From: Thalassotalea profundi
GTDB lineage: Bacteria > Pseudomonadota > Gammaproteobacteria > Enterobacterales > Alteromonadaceae
NCBI RefSeq assembly: GCF_014653195.1
Contig: NZ_BNAH01000010.1
Span: 1-64,000, forward strand
Direction: 5' to 3'
DNA: 64,000 bases
A program made the translations under genes and the position numbers. Numbering within the stretch: the stretch's first letter is position 1; each line of letters opens with the position of its first letter. Shown here one piece after another: positions 14,585-24,510 of the stretch. Under the pieces are notes generated by a model, which was not told the origin of the DNA, did not search any database, and saw only the letters and a program-made list of their open reading frames with translations.

Positions 14585-15542
14585 AACTATATCCTTCCGG
14601 GTTATCCATTATTTTACATCTAACAAATGCATCTACAACTAGTATATCTATACATAACTCAAGTTCATCTATAGGAATCTCACTGTAATTAGCACTTTCA
14701 ATAACTTTATTCTTTAGCACTTCAATGACATTAAAGAATATTTCATCTGAATCAGAAGCTCCTTTCTTAGACTTAATATACTCTCTCTTAATTGTCGCCA
14801 AAACAGAACTACTTTTGTTACTACCTTGACTATCAAAAACAGAATATTTAGAATCAACTCTCCCATGGAACAGGCTATATTCTTCTATCAAATCTTTAGC
14901 GCTATCTAATTCATTATGAGATATTTTTCTTTCTATTTCAAACTGTTTGACAGTAGACTCACCCACATTACCATGCCAATTTTCTTTTGCTAGAATATTT
15001 ATAATAATAGCAAGATTAGAGTCTAACTTCGCAACATCAACACCATTGCCTAACTCACCTTTAATGAAACTATAAACAGACATTTGTCCAGCTATATCTT
15101 TTTGTAAAATCTCATTCAATATTGATGTTATATCAATAATATCTCGTGATGGTGAAAAAGAAATTCCATGTGGATTTTTAAATTTACTCTTCCTTAAATT
15201 TGACGCATCTTTTGATATTGAAATAAACTTAAATTTATAACTTAAGTAATTTTTTATTATTTCTTTTTCTAAAGCAGACTCGACTTTGTTTTTTGTGCAA
15301 GTAGAAGACACTTGGATAATTATTTTGTTTTTATGATCAATTAAGTCAATAGCTTCAACATTCTGTAAAACCTTATTGAGGTTTTCAAGTTCATAACCGT
15401 ATAATAAATTCAAAAGATGTAAGTAGAAGCTTTCTGAGTGCATATGCAAATGCAACATATTTAGCTTACCGTTGGTTTCGATTCTGTAAGCTAAGGTATG
15501 AATTTTTTCATCAATATAGTTATAATATGCTGTTCTATTCAT
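14571..15542 (-). CDS. ABC-3C effector-side protein with SMEK domain
   Basis: 323 aa. The N-terminal ~150 residues show the SMEK domain pattern: GKLNMLHLHMHSESFYLHLL, LLYGYELENLNKVLQNVEAIDLID, then KIIIQVSSTCTKNKVESAL. The AIDLID...IIIQVS strand pair resembles a restriction-endonuclease-like core (Asp, then Gln-Val-Ser). The C-terminal half (after about residue 165) is the alpha-helical part shared by ABC-3C proteins. It is the first gene of the three-gene operon; the ATPase and middle component follow with overlaps. Nuclease activity is a family-based inference. Confidence 0.82.
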   Translation of the reverse strand: MNRTAYYNYIDEKIHTLAYRIETNGKLNMLHLHMHSESFYLHLLNLLYGYELENLNKVLQNVEAIDLIDHKNKIIIQVSSTCTKNKVESALEKEIIKNYLSYKFKFISISKDASNLRKSKFKNPHGISFSPSRDIIDITSILNEILQKDIAGQMSVYSFIKGELGNGVDVAKLDSNLAIIINILAKENWHGNVGESTVKQFEIERKISHNELDSAKDLIEEYSLFHGRVDSKYSVFDSQGSNKSSSVLATIKREYIKSKKGASDSDEIFFNVIEVLKNKVIESANYSEIPIDELELCIDILVVDAFVRCKIMDNPEGYSYAAS

Positions 15543-15689
15543 TTATTTTTCTAGCCGAAGTCTGTTTTAAGAACATATGCGTTTAAACAATGGTTAAGTT
15601 ATAAAAACTTAGTACTCAATATAACAGTTTTCACCTTGAATTTATACGGCAAAGTAACTCATCTTAGCAAAGAGTAAGTGACATACAAA

Positions 15690-16895
15690 TCAATGAGATA
15701 AATATGTTTTCATTGTCCACTCATCAATCATATCTGCCCAGTCCTGTAGCATTGATGCACGTTGCTCTCGATATTCAGCTTTGTTGTAAACTGCCCTCAC
15801 CCCTTTCTGTTCGTGCGCCAGGCATTTTTCTATCCAATCCGTGTTGTATCCAGCTTCATGCAGCAGTGTACTCGCTGTTCTACGTAGGTCATGCGGTCCA
15901 AACTTACTTAAGGACTGACCATCTTTCTGAGCAGCTTTATACGTCAATGCCAATACTCGATTCATCGTTGCACTACTCATTGGGGCATCTGAGTCATAAC
16001 GGGAAGGAAGAATGTAATCAGATCCACCGGCAAATGTCTTCAAGGCGATCAAAATATCCATCACCTGGCGTGACAAAAACACCAGATGCGGGTTACGTCG
16101 TTTCATCCTTTCTTTAGGGATTGTCCACAACGCTTCGCTAAAGTTAATTTCACTCCAAGTTGCATTGGTTAACTCGCTTTTACGTACCATAGTCAGCAAA
16201 AGCAACTTTACCGCAGCACGAATCGAAGGCGTGGTTCCTACCTTTTCCATATAGCGGTACATCAAACCGATCTCAGCAGGTGTTAATGTTCGGTCTCTTG
16301 GCTCAAACCGAGCGATACTTGCAGGCCTCACCAAATCTGCCGGGTTCTCAACTTTCTGCCCTCTCTCAATTGCCCACCGATACACCTGGAGTACAATATC
16401 ACGCGTGTGTACAGCCGTTGCGGGCGCGCCACGCTCTACTATCGCATCAGTCAGTGCTCGCAGATCTTCATGGGTGATTTCGGTCAGCTTCTGATTGCCA
16501 AATTTGCCCTCTAACTCTCGTGCATAGACTGAGCGACGCATATCCCGGGTAGATTCGGCCATCTGATAGCCACGCAGCCATTTCTGAGCCCAGGCACCAA
16601 AGGTTTCAGCATCTTTCGTTCTCGCCTTAGCACGTGCTTTCTCTTTGGCCGGTGACTTTCCATCAGTAACCATTCGCTTCGCTTCATTGAGACGCTCACG
16701 CGCTTCAGCTAACGTGATGCCTCCTACTCCGTAACGACCAAAGGTAATAGTTTCTTGTCTGCCATTGATCGAGTAGTTGTAGCGAAAAGAGATAGAGCCT
16801 GCGGTAGTGACAGCAACATAGAGGCCATCACGGTCATTGACTTTGTAAAGTTTATCTTTGGGTTTGAGATTGCGTAGCTTGGTATCAGTCAGCAT
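15690..16895 (-). CDS. int: P4-type tyrosine integrase
   Basis: 401 aa. It has an N-terminal arm-binding domain (DUF4102 type: LTDTKLRNLKPKDKLYKVND, then GLYV), a core-binding domain (about 95-190) and a catalytic domain with Arg238 (RKSELT), His335/Arg338 (HDLRR), His361 and nucleophile Tyr370, so all catalytic residues are present. It lies 307 bases from guaA and is transcribed away from it. Repeats upstream of the start (16919-17024) may be arm sites or an operator. It is expected to integrate and excise the element, with AlpA helping excision. Confidence 0.95.
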   Translation of the reverse strand: MLTDTKLRNLKPKDKLYKVNDRDGLYVAVTTAGSISFRYNYSINGRQETITFGRYGVGGITLAEARERLNEAKRMVTDGKSPAKEKARAKARTKDAETFGAWAQKWLRGYQMAESTRDMRRSVYARELEGKFGNQKLTEITHEDLRALTDAIVERGAPATAVHTRDIVLQVYRWAIERGQKVENPADLVRPASIARFEPRDRTLTPAEIGLMYRYMEKVGTTPSIRAAVKLLLLTMVRKSELTNATWSEINFSEALWTIPKERMKRRNPHLVFLSRQVMDILIALKTFAGGSDYILPSRYDSDAPMSSATMNRVLALTYKAAQKDGQSLSKFGPHDLRRTASTLLHEAGYNTDWIEKCLAHEQKGVRAVYNKAEYREQRASMLQDWADMIDEWTMKTYLSH

Positions 16896-16918
16896 GTTTC
16901 GACCTTTTATTCTTGTTT

Positions 16919-17024
16919 GATACCATGCTGAAAAACCTCTAAAAAAATAGAGATTAATATTTATAAAACAGATAGATATGTAAATTTAATACCATGTCCC
17001 ATCAAAAACACTCAGCATGGTATC
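16919..17024. repeat. ATACCATG repeats upstream of int
   Basis: GATACCATGCTGA (16919-16931) and its perfect inverse TCAGCATGGTATC (17012-17024) flank a further direct ATACCATG (16989-16996). These lie within 105 bases of the int start and may be integrase arm-type sites or a repressor operator. The rest of 16896-17202 holds no ORF, only the guaA terminator. Confidence 0.5.
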
Positions 17025-17133
17025 GGGCGTAATCCATGGCATTACCGATGAATCATACCCATCAAAATACCACGGTCAAACCGTGCTTGGCGTTGCCAGA
17101 CATTGCCAAAAATGACTAAGCCAAAAGCAAAAA

Positions 17134-17155
17134 AAGTCCGCAATTACGCGGACTT
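17134..17155 (-). terminator. Rho-independent terminator of guaA
   Basis: AAGTCCGC and GCGGACTT form a perfect 8-bp stem with a 6-base loop. On the minus strand it is followed by a run of T. It lies 48 bases past the guaA stop. Confidence 0.8.
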
Positions 17156-17202
17156 AAGTATGATTTGGTGCCTGTTAATGCCAGACCTTTCTTAAAGGAG
17201 CA

Positions 17203-18780
17203 TTATTCCCATTCTATGGTCGCTGGCGGTTTCCCTGAAATGTCGTATACCACGCGTGAAATACCATCAATTTCATTAATAATACGGTTAGATACTAACC
17301 CTAAGAAATCATAAGGTAAATGCGCCCAATGTGCTGTCATAAAGTCAATAGTTTCTACTGCGCGTAAGCTTACTACCCAATCATATTTACGCCCATCCCC
17401 CATTACTCCAACTGAGCGAACCGGTAGAAACACAGTAAAGGCTTGGCTAACTTTATTATACAAATCGTGCTTGTGAAGCTCTTCAATAAAAATATGATCA
17501 GCGCGACGCAATAAATCAGCATATTCTTTTTTCACTTCACCTAAAATACGTACACCTAAACCTGGTCCCGGGAAAGGATGGCGATAAAGCATGTTATAAG
17601 GTAAACCAAGTTCTAAACCAATTTTACGCACTTCATCTTTAAATAATTCACGTAACGGCTCTACCAAACCTAATTTCATATGCTCAGGCAAGCCACCTAC
17701 GTTATGATGAGATTTAATAACATGAGCCTTGCCTGTTGCTGATGCTGCTGATTCAATTACATCAGGGTAAATCGTGCCTTGAGCTAACCATTTGGCATTA
17801 ACTAACTTACTCGCTTCTTCATCAAAAATATCAACAAAGACATTGCCAATAATTTTACGTTTTTTCTCTGGATCATTTTCTCCAGCTAAACGGTCTAAAA
17901 AGCGCTGCTCAGCATTGACATGGATAATATTAAGACCAAAATGGTCCCCAAACATTTCCATTACTTGTTGACCTTCGTTTAAACGAAGTAAGCCATTATC
18001 AACAAATACACATGTCAGTTTATCGCCGATAGCACGATGCAACAACATAGCGACAACTGATGAATCTACACCACCAGATAAACCTAATACCACTTCATCA
18101 TTGCCAACTTGCTCTTTCATTTTAGCAATTGCATCTTCAATAATTGATGCTGATGTCCAAAGTTTTTCACACTGACAAATATCAACAACAAAGTGCTCTA
18201 AAATACGTATACCTTGTTTGGTATGTGTCACTTCTGGGTGAAATTGAACGCCATAGAGATTTTTCTCTTCATTGGCCATTGCAGCATAAGCACAGCTAGG
18301 AGTTTGAGCAATAGTTATGAACCCCTCAGGTATTACCGATACTTTATCGCCATGACTCATCCAAACATCTAACAATGCATTACCTGAGCTGCTCACACTG
18401 TCTTCAATAGCATTAAATAAAGCTGATTTAGCAACAACCTCAACTGCCGCATAACCAAATTCTTTGTGCTCAGAACTTTGCACTGCACCACCAAGCTGTT
18501 CAGCCATAGTTTGCATACCATAACAAACACCTAACACAGGTACACCTGCATTAAACACATACTCAGGTGCACGAGGAGAGTTATGCTCAGTCACACTTTC
18601 AGGGCCGCCGGCTAAAATGATACCGCTAGGGTTAAAACCTTTAATTTGTTCTTCGGTTACATCCCACGCCCATAGTTCACAATAAACACCTATTTCACGT
18701 ACACGACGTGCAATTAGTTGGGTGTATTGTGAACCAAAATCTAAAATTAAAATTCGCGAGTCATGAATATCTGTACTCAT
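17203..18780 (-). CDS. guaA: GMP synthase (glutamine-hydrolysing)
   Basis: 525 aa from the ATG at 18780, the usual family length; the frame is open 17 codons further upstream but without support. It converts XMP to GMP with ATP and glutamine. The N-terminal class I amidotransferase carries GVCYGMQ with the catalytic Cys, and His in QFHPEV. The ATP-pyrophosphatase P-loop is LSGGVDSS, and the C-terminal dimerisation domain ends PPATIEWE. guaB lies upstream, as in many gammaproteobacteria. The 3' end is the probable insertion target of the mobile element, yet the reading frame is intact. Confidence 0.97.
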   Translation of the reverse strand: MSTDIHDSRILILDFGSQYTQLIARRVREIGVYCELWAWDVTEEQIKGFNPSGIILAGGPESVTEHNSPRAPEYVFNAGVPVLGVCYGMQTMAEQLGGAVQSSEHKEFGYAAVEVVAKSALFNAIEDSVSSSGNALLDVWMSHGDKVSVIPEGFITIAQTPSCAYAAMANEEKNLYGVQFHPEVTHTKQGIRILEHFVVDICQCEKLWTSASIIEDAIAKMKEQVGNDEVVLGLSGGVDSSVVAMLLHRAIGDKLTCVFVDNGLLRLNEGQQVMEMFGDHFGLNIIHVNAEQRFLDRLAGENDPEKKRKIIGNVFVDIFDEEASKLVNAKWLAQGTIYPDVIESAASATGKAHVIKSHHNVGGLPEHMKLGLVEPLRELFKDEVRKIGLELGLPYNMLYRHPFPGPGLGVRILGEVKKEYADLLRRADHIFIEELHKHDLYNKVSQAFTVFLPVRSVGVMGDGRKYDWVVSLRAVETIDFMTAHWAHLPYDFLGLVSNRIINEIDGISRVVYDISGKPPATIEWE

Positions 18781-18920
18781 GTGTGTTTTCCTACTGTTAC
18801 CTAAAAAGGTATTATTGATTAATAACAACACCCTGATTTGTAATTAAACCAAGGTGTTTAAATTTTTCTTTATAAGAATATCGTTTTATAAAGCAGCTTT
18901 GTTCGACAACAAAAAAGTAT

Positions 18921-18982
18921 GCAGTTAACGTTAGCCATTACCCCGTACATTCTGTACTTCGCCTTACAGGCCAACGTACTGC
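18921..18982. other. Long imperfect hairpin between guaB and guaA
   Basis: GCAGTTAACGTTAGCC at the left pairs with GGCCAACGTACTGC at the right, with small bulges, around an inner GTACA-TTC-TGTAC hairpin. It lies in the 276-base guaB-guaA gap. It may be a dispersed repeat or an RNA structure regulating guaA. The rest of the gap shows nothing clear. Confidence 0.5.
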
Positions 18983-19056
18983 TTTTCAAATTCTTTCCCG
19001 AAGAATTTATGAGTACTTCTAAAACAGCTATCGCTGACTAGCAAGAAATATTCAGC

Positions 19057-20529
19057 TTAGCCCATGCGGTAATTGGGCGCTTCTTTAGTGATAGTCACAT
19101 CATGTACATGTGATTCTCCCATACCTGCAGCAGTAATCTTCATAAATTCAGGCTTAGTACGCATAGTTTCAATATCTTTACTACCAGTTAACCCCATAGA
19201 AGAACGTAACCCTCCCATTTGTTGATGGATTATTGCAGAAACAGGTCCTTTATAAGCCACACGTCCTTCAATGCCTTCAGGGACTAATTTATCAGCCTCT
19301 CCATCAGACTTTTGGAAATAACGATCACTTGAGCCTTCTTTTTGACTCATTGCGCCTAAAGACCCCATACCTCGGTAAGACTTGTAATATCGGCCTTGAT
19401 ATAGTTCCACTTCACCAGGTGCTTCTTCAGTACCCGCAAACATTGACCCTACCATTACACAATGAGCTCCAGCAACAAGTGCTTTAGCAATATCACCTGA
19501 AAAGCGAATACCACCATCTGCAATCACAGGAATCCCGGTTCCTTTAAGCGCATCTACTGCATTTGAAATAGCGGTAAGTTGTGGCACACCCACACCAGTA
19601 ACAATACGAGTAGTACAAATAGAACCCGGACCTATACCTACTTTTACAGCATCTACGCCAACATCGGCTAATGCCTTAGCACCGGCACCTGTTGCTACGT
19701 TACCCGCAATAATTTGTAAATCAGGATATTTAGCACGTGTTTCAGCAACACGGTCAATAACCCCTTGTGAATGGCCATGTGAAGTATCAATGAGTAATAC
19801 ATCTACACCAGCAGCGACTAATGCATCAATACGCTCATCTGTGCCTGCACCGACGCCAACAGCGGCACCTACGCGTAAACGTCCTAACTCGTCTTTACAT
19901 GCATTAGGCTTACTTTCAGCTTTTTGATAATCTTTAACCGTTATTAAACCGGTAAGTTTAAACGCATCATCAACCATCAATATTTTTTCAATGCGATGCT
20001 CATGCATTAAACTTAAAATTTCTTCGCGCTTGGCTCCTTCTTTAACGGTCACTAAATTCTCTTTTGTGGTCATTAATGCAGTCACTGGTTTTGTTAAATC
20101 AGTTTCGAAGCGCAAATCACGTCCTGTAATAATACCGACTAAGTTATTGGTGCTATCAACTACTGGAAAGCCTGAAAAACCTAATTCATCAGCAAGGTCC
20201 ATTACTGATTGAATACTGGCATCTGGGCTGACTGTTACCGCATTAGATACAATGCCGCTTTCAAACTTTTTAACTTGAGATACATTACGTGCTTGTTCTG
20301 CAATAGTCATATTTTTGTGGATAAAACCTAAGCCGCCTTCTTGAGCTAATGTAATAGCTAAGCGAGCTTCGGTTACTGTGTCCATAGACGCAGAAACCAT
20401 TGGTACATTTAGGTTGATTTTACGGGTTAATTTAGTTTTTAAATCAGCCGTGTGGGGTAATACCTGTGAGTGAGCAGGCACTAAAAGAACATCGTCAAAC
20501 GTTAAGGCTTCTTGGGCAATTCGTAGCAT
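19057..20529 (-). CDS. guaB: Inosine-5'-monophosphate dehydrogenase
   Basis: 490 aa, the normal length. It oxidises IMP to XMP with NAD, the committed step to GMP. The TIM barrel is interrupted by a CBS pair (about residues 92-205). The catalytic loop has GPGSICTTR with the nucleophilic Cys, then [13 protein letters not shown] and the [11 protein letters not shown] flap. It is upstream of guaA with 276 bases between, so the genes are probably co-transcribed with separate control possible at the intervening hairpin. It is divergent from xseA. Confidence 0.97.
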   Translation of the reverse strand: MLRIAQEALTFDDVLLVPAHSQVLPHTADLKTKLTRKINLNVPMVSASMDTVTEARLAITLAQEGGLGFIHKNMTIAEQARNVSQVKKFESGIVSNAVTVSPDASIQSVMDLADELGFSGFPVVDSTNNLVGIITGRDLRFETDLTKPVTALMTTKENLVTVKEGAKREEILSLMHEHRIEKILMVDDAFKLTGLITVKDYQKAESKPNACKDELGRLRVGAAVGVGAGTDERIDALVAAGVDVLLIDTSHGHSQGVIDRVAETRAKYPDLQIIAGNVATGAGAKALADVGVDAVKVGIGPGSICTTRIVTGVGVPQLTAISNAVDALKGTGIPVIADGGIRFSGDIAKALVAGAHCVMVGSMFAGTEEAPGEVELYQGRYYKSYRGMGSLGAMSQKEGSSDRYFQKSDGEADKLVPEGIEGRVAYKGPVSAIIHQQMGGLRSSMGLTGSKDIETMRTKPEFMKITAAGMGESHVHDVTITKEAPNYRMG

Positions 20530-20684
20530 TGCAACATCTCTCTACAAAAGTGAATTAGGGATGAAATATTGCGGCAGAATTTTAACCGTTTTTACAGAAT
20601 AGGTAAACTTAAATTTCACTATTTCATTTAAAAACTTATAATGCGATAGTAATTCTTGGAAAATAAATAATCGAGTATGCTTTA

Positions 20685-22037
20685 ATGGCGCAACAACATA
20701 TATTACAAGTAAGCGAACTAACAAAAAAAGTTAAGTTTATGTTAGAAAGCGAACTTAATACCGTTTGGTTATCAGGTGAAATTTCCAACTTTGTTGCCGC
20801 TAGTTCCGGACACTGGTATTTATCATTAAAAGACAGTCGTTCTCAAGTACGTTGTGCTATGTTTAAAGGAAATAATCAACGCGTACGTCTACCTTCTCAA
20901 AGAATACCGTCAAATGGTCAGCAAGTGCTAGTAAGGGCTAAAGTATCGCTATATGAACCGCGTGGAGATTTTCAATTAATAATTGAACTTATGGAAGATG
21001 CAGGAGAAGGTTTATTACGCCAGCAATACGACCAACTTAAAGCCCATTTAAATGCACAAGGTTTTTTTTCTCAAACCCATAAAAAATCTATCCCAGCACA
21101 CGCTACCACTGTCGGTATTGTTACTTCACCAACAGGTGCTGCAATAAAAGATATTTTGACTGTGTTAAAACGAAGAAACCCAACAATAAAAGTAATTATT
21201 TACCCGAGTTTAGTTCAAGGTGATCAAGCAAGTGAAGATATTGCTCAAGCCATTCATATAGCCAATCAACGTCAAGAATGTGATGTACTTATTGTAGGTC
21301 GTGGTGGCGGATCGTTAGAAGATTTATGGTGTTTTAATAGCGAAGTTGTAGTTAATGCTATTTATCAATGTCAAATACCCGTTATCAGTGCTGTCGGCCA
21401 TGAAATAGATACAACATTATCCGATCACGTTGCTGATCTAAGAGCACCAACGCCATCAGCAGCGGCAGAAATTGTTTCACAAGACAATAGCGAGTTAATT
21501 AATAAAGTACTCTCTTTTAGCCAACGACTTCAACGAGCGATTCAGAACCAATTGGTAAAAAATCAGCAAGTCTCTATCCAGCTAACTCATCGTCTCAGTC
21601 GTGTTCACCCTGTTGCGCAATTACAAATACAACAACAAAAATCAGATGAATTACACCTTCGTTTACATACAGCTATTCAGCGCCGGTTAATAATATTAAA
21701 ACATAAGCCTGAGAACTTAGTGATTAGACTTATCAATGCATCTCCACATTCAATGATAAGTAAAAACCAACAACAAAGCTTACAACTTGATCATCGACTA
21801 AAACAGGCTATTGGTCAGTTATTAAAGCAAAAGCAGCAAAGTTTTGCAGGGATAATCGAACAATTAAATATTGTCAGCCCTCTAGCAACAATTGCCCGTG
21901 GCTATAGTGTCAGTAGATCACAGAAGAATGAAATTATTCGTTCTGTTGATCAAGTTGAAGTAGAAGAAAATATGACAGTAGAGGTAGGTGACGGCATTTT
22001 AACCGGCAAAGTTTTATCTAAACAGCCTCATCGATAA
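20685..22037 (+). CDS. xseA: Exodeoxyribonuclease VII large subunit
   Basis: 450 aa. An N-terminal OB fold (about 1-100, with LSGEISNF and SGHWYFSLKD-like LSLKDSRSQVRCAMF) is followed by the catalytic core with GIVTSPTGAAIKDIL, VGRGGGSLEDLWCFN and SAVGHEIDTTLSDHVADLRAPTP, then a coiled-coil C-terminal part that holds small subunits. It degrades single-stranded DNA. The small subunit gene xseB is not in the window. It is divergent from guaB, and its end overlaps the convergent PilZ gene by 20 bases. Confidence 0.96.
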   Translation: MAQQHILQVSELTKKVKFMLESELNTVWLSGEISNFVAASSGHWYLSLKDSRSQVRCAMFKGNNQRVRLPSQRIPSNGQQVLVRAKVSLYEPRGDFQLIIELMEDAGEGLLRQQYDQLKAHLNAQGFFSQTHKKSIPAHATTVGIVTSPTGAAIKDILTVLKRRNPTIKVIIYPSLVQGDQASEDIAQAIHIANQRQECDVLIVGRGGGSLEDLWCFNSEVVVNAIYQCQIPVISAVGHEIDTTLSDHVADLRAPTPSAAAEIVSQDNSELINKVLSFSQRLQRAIQNQLVKNQQVSIQLTHRLSRVHPVAQLQIQQQKSDELHLRLHTAIQRRLIILKHKPENLVIRLINASPHSMISKNQQQSLQLDHRLKQAIGQLLKQKQQSFAGIIEQLNIVSPLATIARGYSVSRSQKNEIIRSVDQVEVEENMTVEVGDGILTGKVLSKQPHR

Positions 22038-22704
22038 TCACTTGGTTAATGAGTTTAATAACATTTTCTCGTATTTCAGGTTGAAACTTAACTCCTAAAG
22101 ATAAGTCTTCATTACTACTTTTTATGGAGCATATCGTAGAATCAAGAATCAGGTTTTCTTTATCGAGAAAGTCTTCAATAATCATATGAAGACTATCCCC
22201 CTTTGCCATGGTAATACTATCGCCATTTTGAATAAGTATCTGACAACCACTAATAGAAATGTCGGTAATCAAGGCTTGCCAGTATTCTTGAGCTATTTTA
22301 ACCTTTGCGGGAATTTCAGTATCAATTCGAATAGCAGTCCTTAAGCTTTGGACACTTACCGTTTGCGGAAAATCTAGCACCATAATACGAGATGGCAGCT
22401 GTAATGTTTGTTTTATTGAAGAAACAAATGCAGCCACGGAACCTTCATGCCCTTCAATCAATCCTCTAACCGTTACTGCAGTTCCTTGTGTTATAAAACG
22501 AGAAAAATTGCCTATTCGGTTATTATCTGGCATTTGAATGAGTACATATTTTTTGGGTAAGTAACCAATAAAAACAGTTCTAAATTTTACCTTTTGGCCT
22601 GCAGGAGTAGAAATATCAATTGTTACCATCGAGCCAGCTTGTAATAAGCCAAGATTCCGATTCAAACGCTCTGTTGTTTCAATTTTTACTGGTATGGTTG
22701 ACAT
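22018..22704 (-). CDS. PilZ-domain c-di-GMP receptor, YcgR-like
   Basis: 228 aa. The N-terminal half has the PilZN/YcgR-N beta-barrel layout (about 15-110). The C-terminal PilZ domain keeps both binding motifs: RTAIR (RxxxR, about 125-129) and DISISG (DxSxxG, about 148-153), with GVKF near the end. It should therefore bind c-di-GMP and may act as a flagellar brake or surface-behaviour switch, as YcgR does. No flagellar genes are nearby. Two GGDEF proteins elsewhere in the window could supply the signal. Confidence 0.82.
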   Translation of the reverse strand: MSTIPVKIETTERLNRNLGLLQAGSMVTIDISTPAGQKVKFRTVFIGYLPKKYVLIQMPDNNRIGNFSRFITQGTAVTVRGLIEGHEGSVAAFVSSIKQTLQLPSRIMVLDFPQTVSVQSLRTAIRIDTEIPAKVKIAQEYWQALITDISISGCQILIQNGDSITMAKGDSLHMIIEDFLDKENLILDSTICSIKSSNEDLSLGVKFQPEIRENVIKLINQVIIDEAV

Positions 22705-22825
22705 AAAACAATGTTCTAGCCGTATAAAGTGTTTTCACATTAGCAAATTAAATTCATTTTGCAATCTTATGAACAATATATTTCTATCATTGATACATCG
22801 AGTAGTGCGAAATACTAGCTTAAAG

Positions 22826-22854
22826 ACTAAAGCCAACCCTTTGTTAGCTTTAGT
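22826..22854 (-). terminator. Probable terminator after der
   Basis: ACTAAAGCCAAC pairs with GTTAGCTTTAGT with one mismatch and a 5-base loop, 38 bases past the der stop. The T-run is weak. Confidence 0.45.
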
Positions 22855-22891
22855 TGATTTCGATATTTTCTGTAAAGTTATTAATAGGTAA

Positions 22892-24352
22892 CTACTCGGC
22901 TTTTTTGTACCCTTGGGTTTTACGAGCAAGTTTTTTTTGCTCTGAAAAGCTTAAACGTTTTTTACCCGCAAATGGATTACTTGTTTCTCTAAATTCTATT
23001 TTGATAGGTGTCCCCATCATTTTTAAAGCTTTACGGTAATAATTCATTAAGTAACGCTTGTAAGACACAGGTAAATGTTTAGCTTGATTACCATGAATAA
23101 CAATAATAGGTGGGTTATAACCACCAGCATGCGCATATTTAAGTTTTATACGACGACCATTGTGCATAGGAGGTTGATGATCAAATACTGCCATATCTAA
23201 TATTTTAGTTACCATAGAGGTCGAAATACGTTTAGTGGCAGAAATAAAGGCTTCTTCGACTGATTCATATAAATGACCAACACCGGTACCATGTAATGCA
23301 GAAATAAAATGCATACGCGCAAAATCAATAAAACCTAAACGACGATCAATTTCAGTTTTAATACGATCTTTAGCATGTTCTTCTAAACCATCCCACTTAT
23401 TCACCGCAATCACTAAAGAACGACCGGCTTCAAGAATAAAACCTAAAAGACTTAAATCTTGATCCGACAAGCCCTCTTGAGCATCAATAATCAATAAACA
23501 AACGTTAGCATCTTCGATGGCACGTAAGGTTTTGATCACTGAGTACTTTTCAACAACATCTGTCACATTTTTACGACGACGAATACCAGCAGTATCAATT
23601 AAGGTGTATTGGCGGCCTTTATGCTCCATAGGGATATACACACTATCTCGAGTAGTGCCTGGCATATCGTAAACAACAACGCGCTCTTCCCCCAAAATAC
23701 GGTTCGTTAACGTTGATTTACCCACATTAGGTTTACCAATGATCGCTAATTTGATCATATCGTCTTCTTCTGGCGATTGCTCAATTAACTCTTCATCGGT
23801 TAATTCTGCCGATAACTCATCGTCACTGTCAGGTGTTTCGTCAGCTAAGTTTGTTAACGCTTCAATATGCGGTGTTAATGCGAGTGTTAATAATTGAGTC
23901 ACACCTCGACCATGTGCTGCCGCTATTTGATGTACGTCACCTAACGCAAGCGCATAAAATTCAGCAACAGCAGAATCAGCATCAATACCATCAACTTTAT
24001 TAGCTACTAAGAAGACTTTTTTATTTTGCTTTCTTAAGTGCTCAGCAATACTTTGATCTGCAGACGTTAAACCAGCCCTAGCATCAACAAGAAATAAAAC
24101 CGCGTCAGACTCTTCAATGGCCATTAAAGATTGTTCAGCCATTAAAGCATCAATTCCAGTTTCATCACCATGTATACCGCCAGTGTCTATGACGATAAAA
24201 GGATGTTCTTCAACTTGAGCTTGGCCATACTGGCGGTCTCGTGTAAGCCCTGGATAATCAGCTACAAGGGCATCTCGACTACGAGTTAATCGATTAAATA
24301 AAGTTGATTTACCAACATTAGGACGCCCGACTAGCGCTACTACAGGAAGCAT
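22892..24352 (-). CDS. der: Ribosome-associated GTPase Der (EngA)
   Basis: 486 aa with two tandem GTPase domains. G1 motifs are GRPNVGKST (near residue 8) and GKPNVGKST (near 205), each followed by a DxxG and an NKxD (NKVD, NKWD). An acidic linker ([22 protein letters not shown]) separates them, and a C-terminal KH-like domain completes the fold. Der acts in 50S subunit maturation and is essential. It follows bamB by 158 bases containing hairpins, the standard gammaproteobacterial order. Confidence 0.97.
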   Translation of the reverse strand: MLPVVALVGRPNVGKSTLFNRLTRSRDALVADYPGLTRDRQYGQAQVEEHPFIVIDTGGIHGDETGIDALMAEQSLMAIEESDAVLFLVDARAGLTSADQSIAEHLRKQNKKVFLVANKVDGIDADSAVAEFYALALGDVHQIAAAHGRGVTQLLTLALTPHIEALTNLADETPDSDDELSAELTDEELIEQSPEEDDMIKLAIIGKPNVGKSTLTNRILGEERVVVYDMPGTTRDSVYIPMEHKGRQYTLIDTAGIRRRKNVTDVVEKYSVIKTLRAIEDANVCLLIIDAQEGLSDQDLSLLGFILEAGRSLVIAVNKWDGLEEHAKDRIKTEIDRRLGFIDFARMHFISALHGTGVGHLYESVEEAFISATKRISTSMVTKILDMAVFDHQPPMHNGRRIKLKYAHAGGYNPPIIVIHGNQAKHLPVSYKRYLMNYYRKALKMMGTPIKIEFRETSNPFAGKKRLSFSEQKKLARKTQGYKKAE

Positions 24353-24421
24353 GAAAACCTCAAATTATTCAGTAGCAATTAATAAAATTGTTATCATTAA
24401 TTGCTCATATTATATAAACAC

Positions 24422-24455
24422 AACGGCTCCACCAGCGAAATGCTGTGGAGCCGTT
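24422..24455. terminator. Hairpin between bamB and der
   Basis: AACGGCTCCAC and GTGGAGCCGTT make a perfect 11-bp stem with a 12-base loop. A second hairpin lies beside it, AATAATACCAA with TTGGTGTTATT (24470-24498), directly after the bamB stop. Together they probably reduce read-through from bamB into der. T-runs are weak in both directions. Confidence 0.6.
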
Positions 24456-24510
24456 TCTAATTTTAGCACAATAATACCAACAACCGATTGGTGTTATTAT
24501 TGTTACTCTT

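Larger units (their letters stand above)
1..17202. mobile_element. Integrative mobilizable element next to guaA (left end unresolved)
   Basis: A tyrosine integrase sits beside the 3' end of guaA. It is followed by alpA, repA, an iteron origin, an RP4-like oriT, traJ, traI and trbJ-K-L, with AT-rich cargo between backbone blocks. The backbone (about 4.2-11.4 kb) is visibly richer in G+C than both the cargo and the chromosome. No coupling protein, TrbE-type ATPase or other mating-pore gene is visible, so the element is probably mobilizable and not self-transmissible. The right boundary must lie between the integrase and guaA, because guaA is intact. The 3' end of guaA is a known integration site for islands with such integrases. 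I found no second copy of the last 12 bases of guaA in 1-17,000, so the left boundary is unknown. Confidence 0.85.

Noticed and set aside
18781..18831. 17-residue N-terminal extension of GuaA
   Set aside because: The start at 18780 gives the exact family length and a normal N-terminus; the extension has no supported start.
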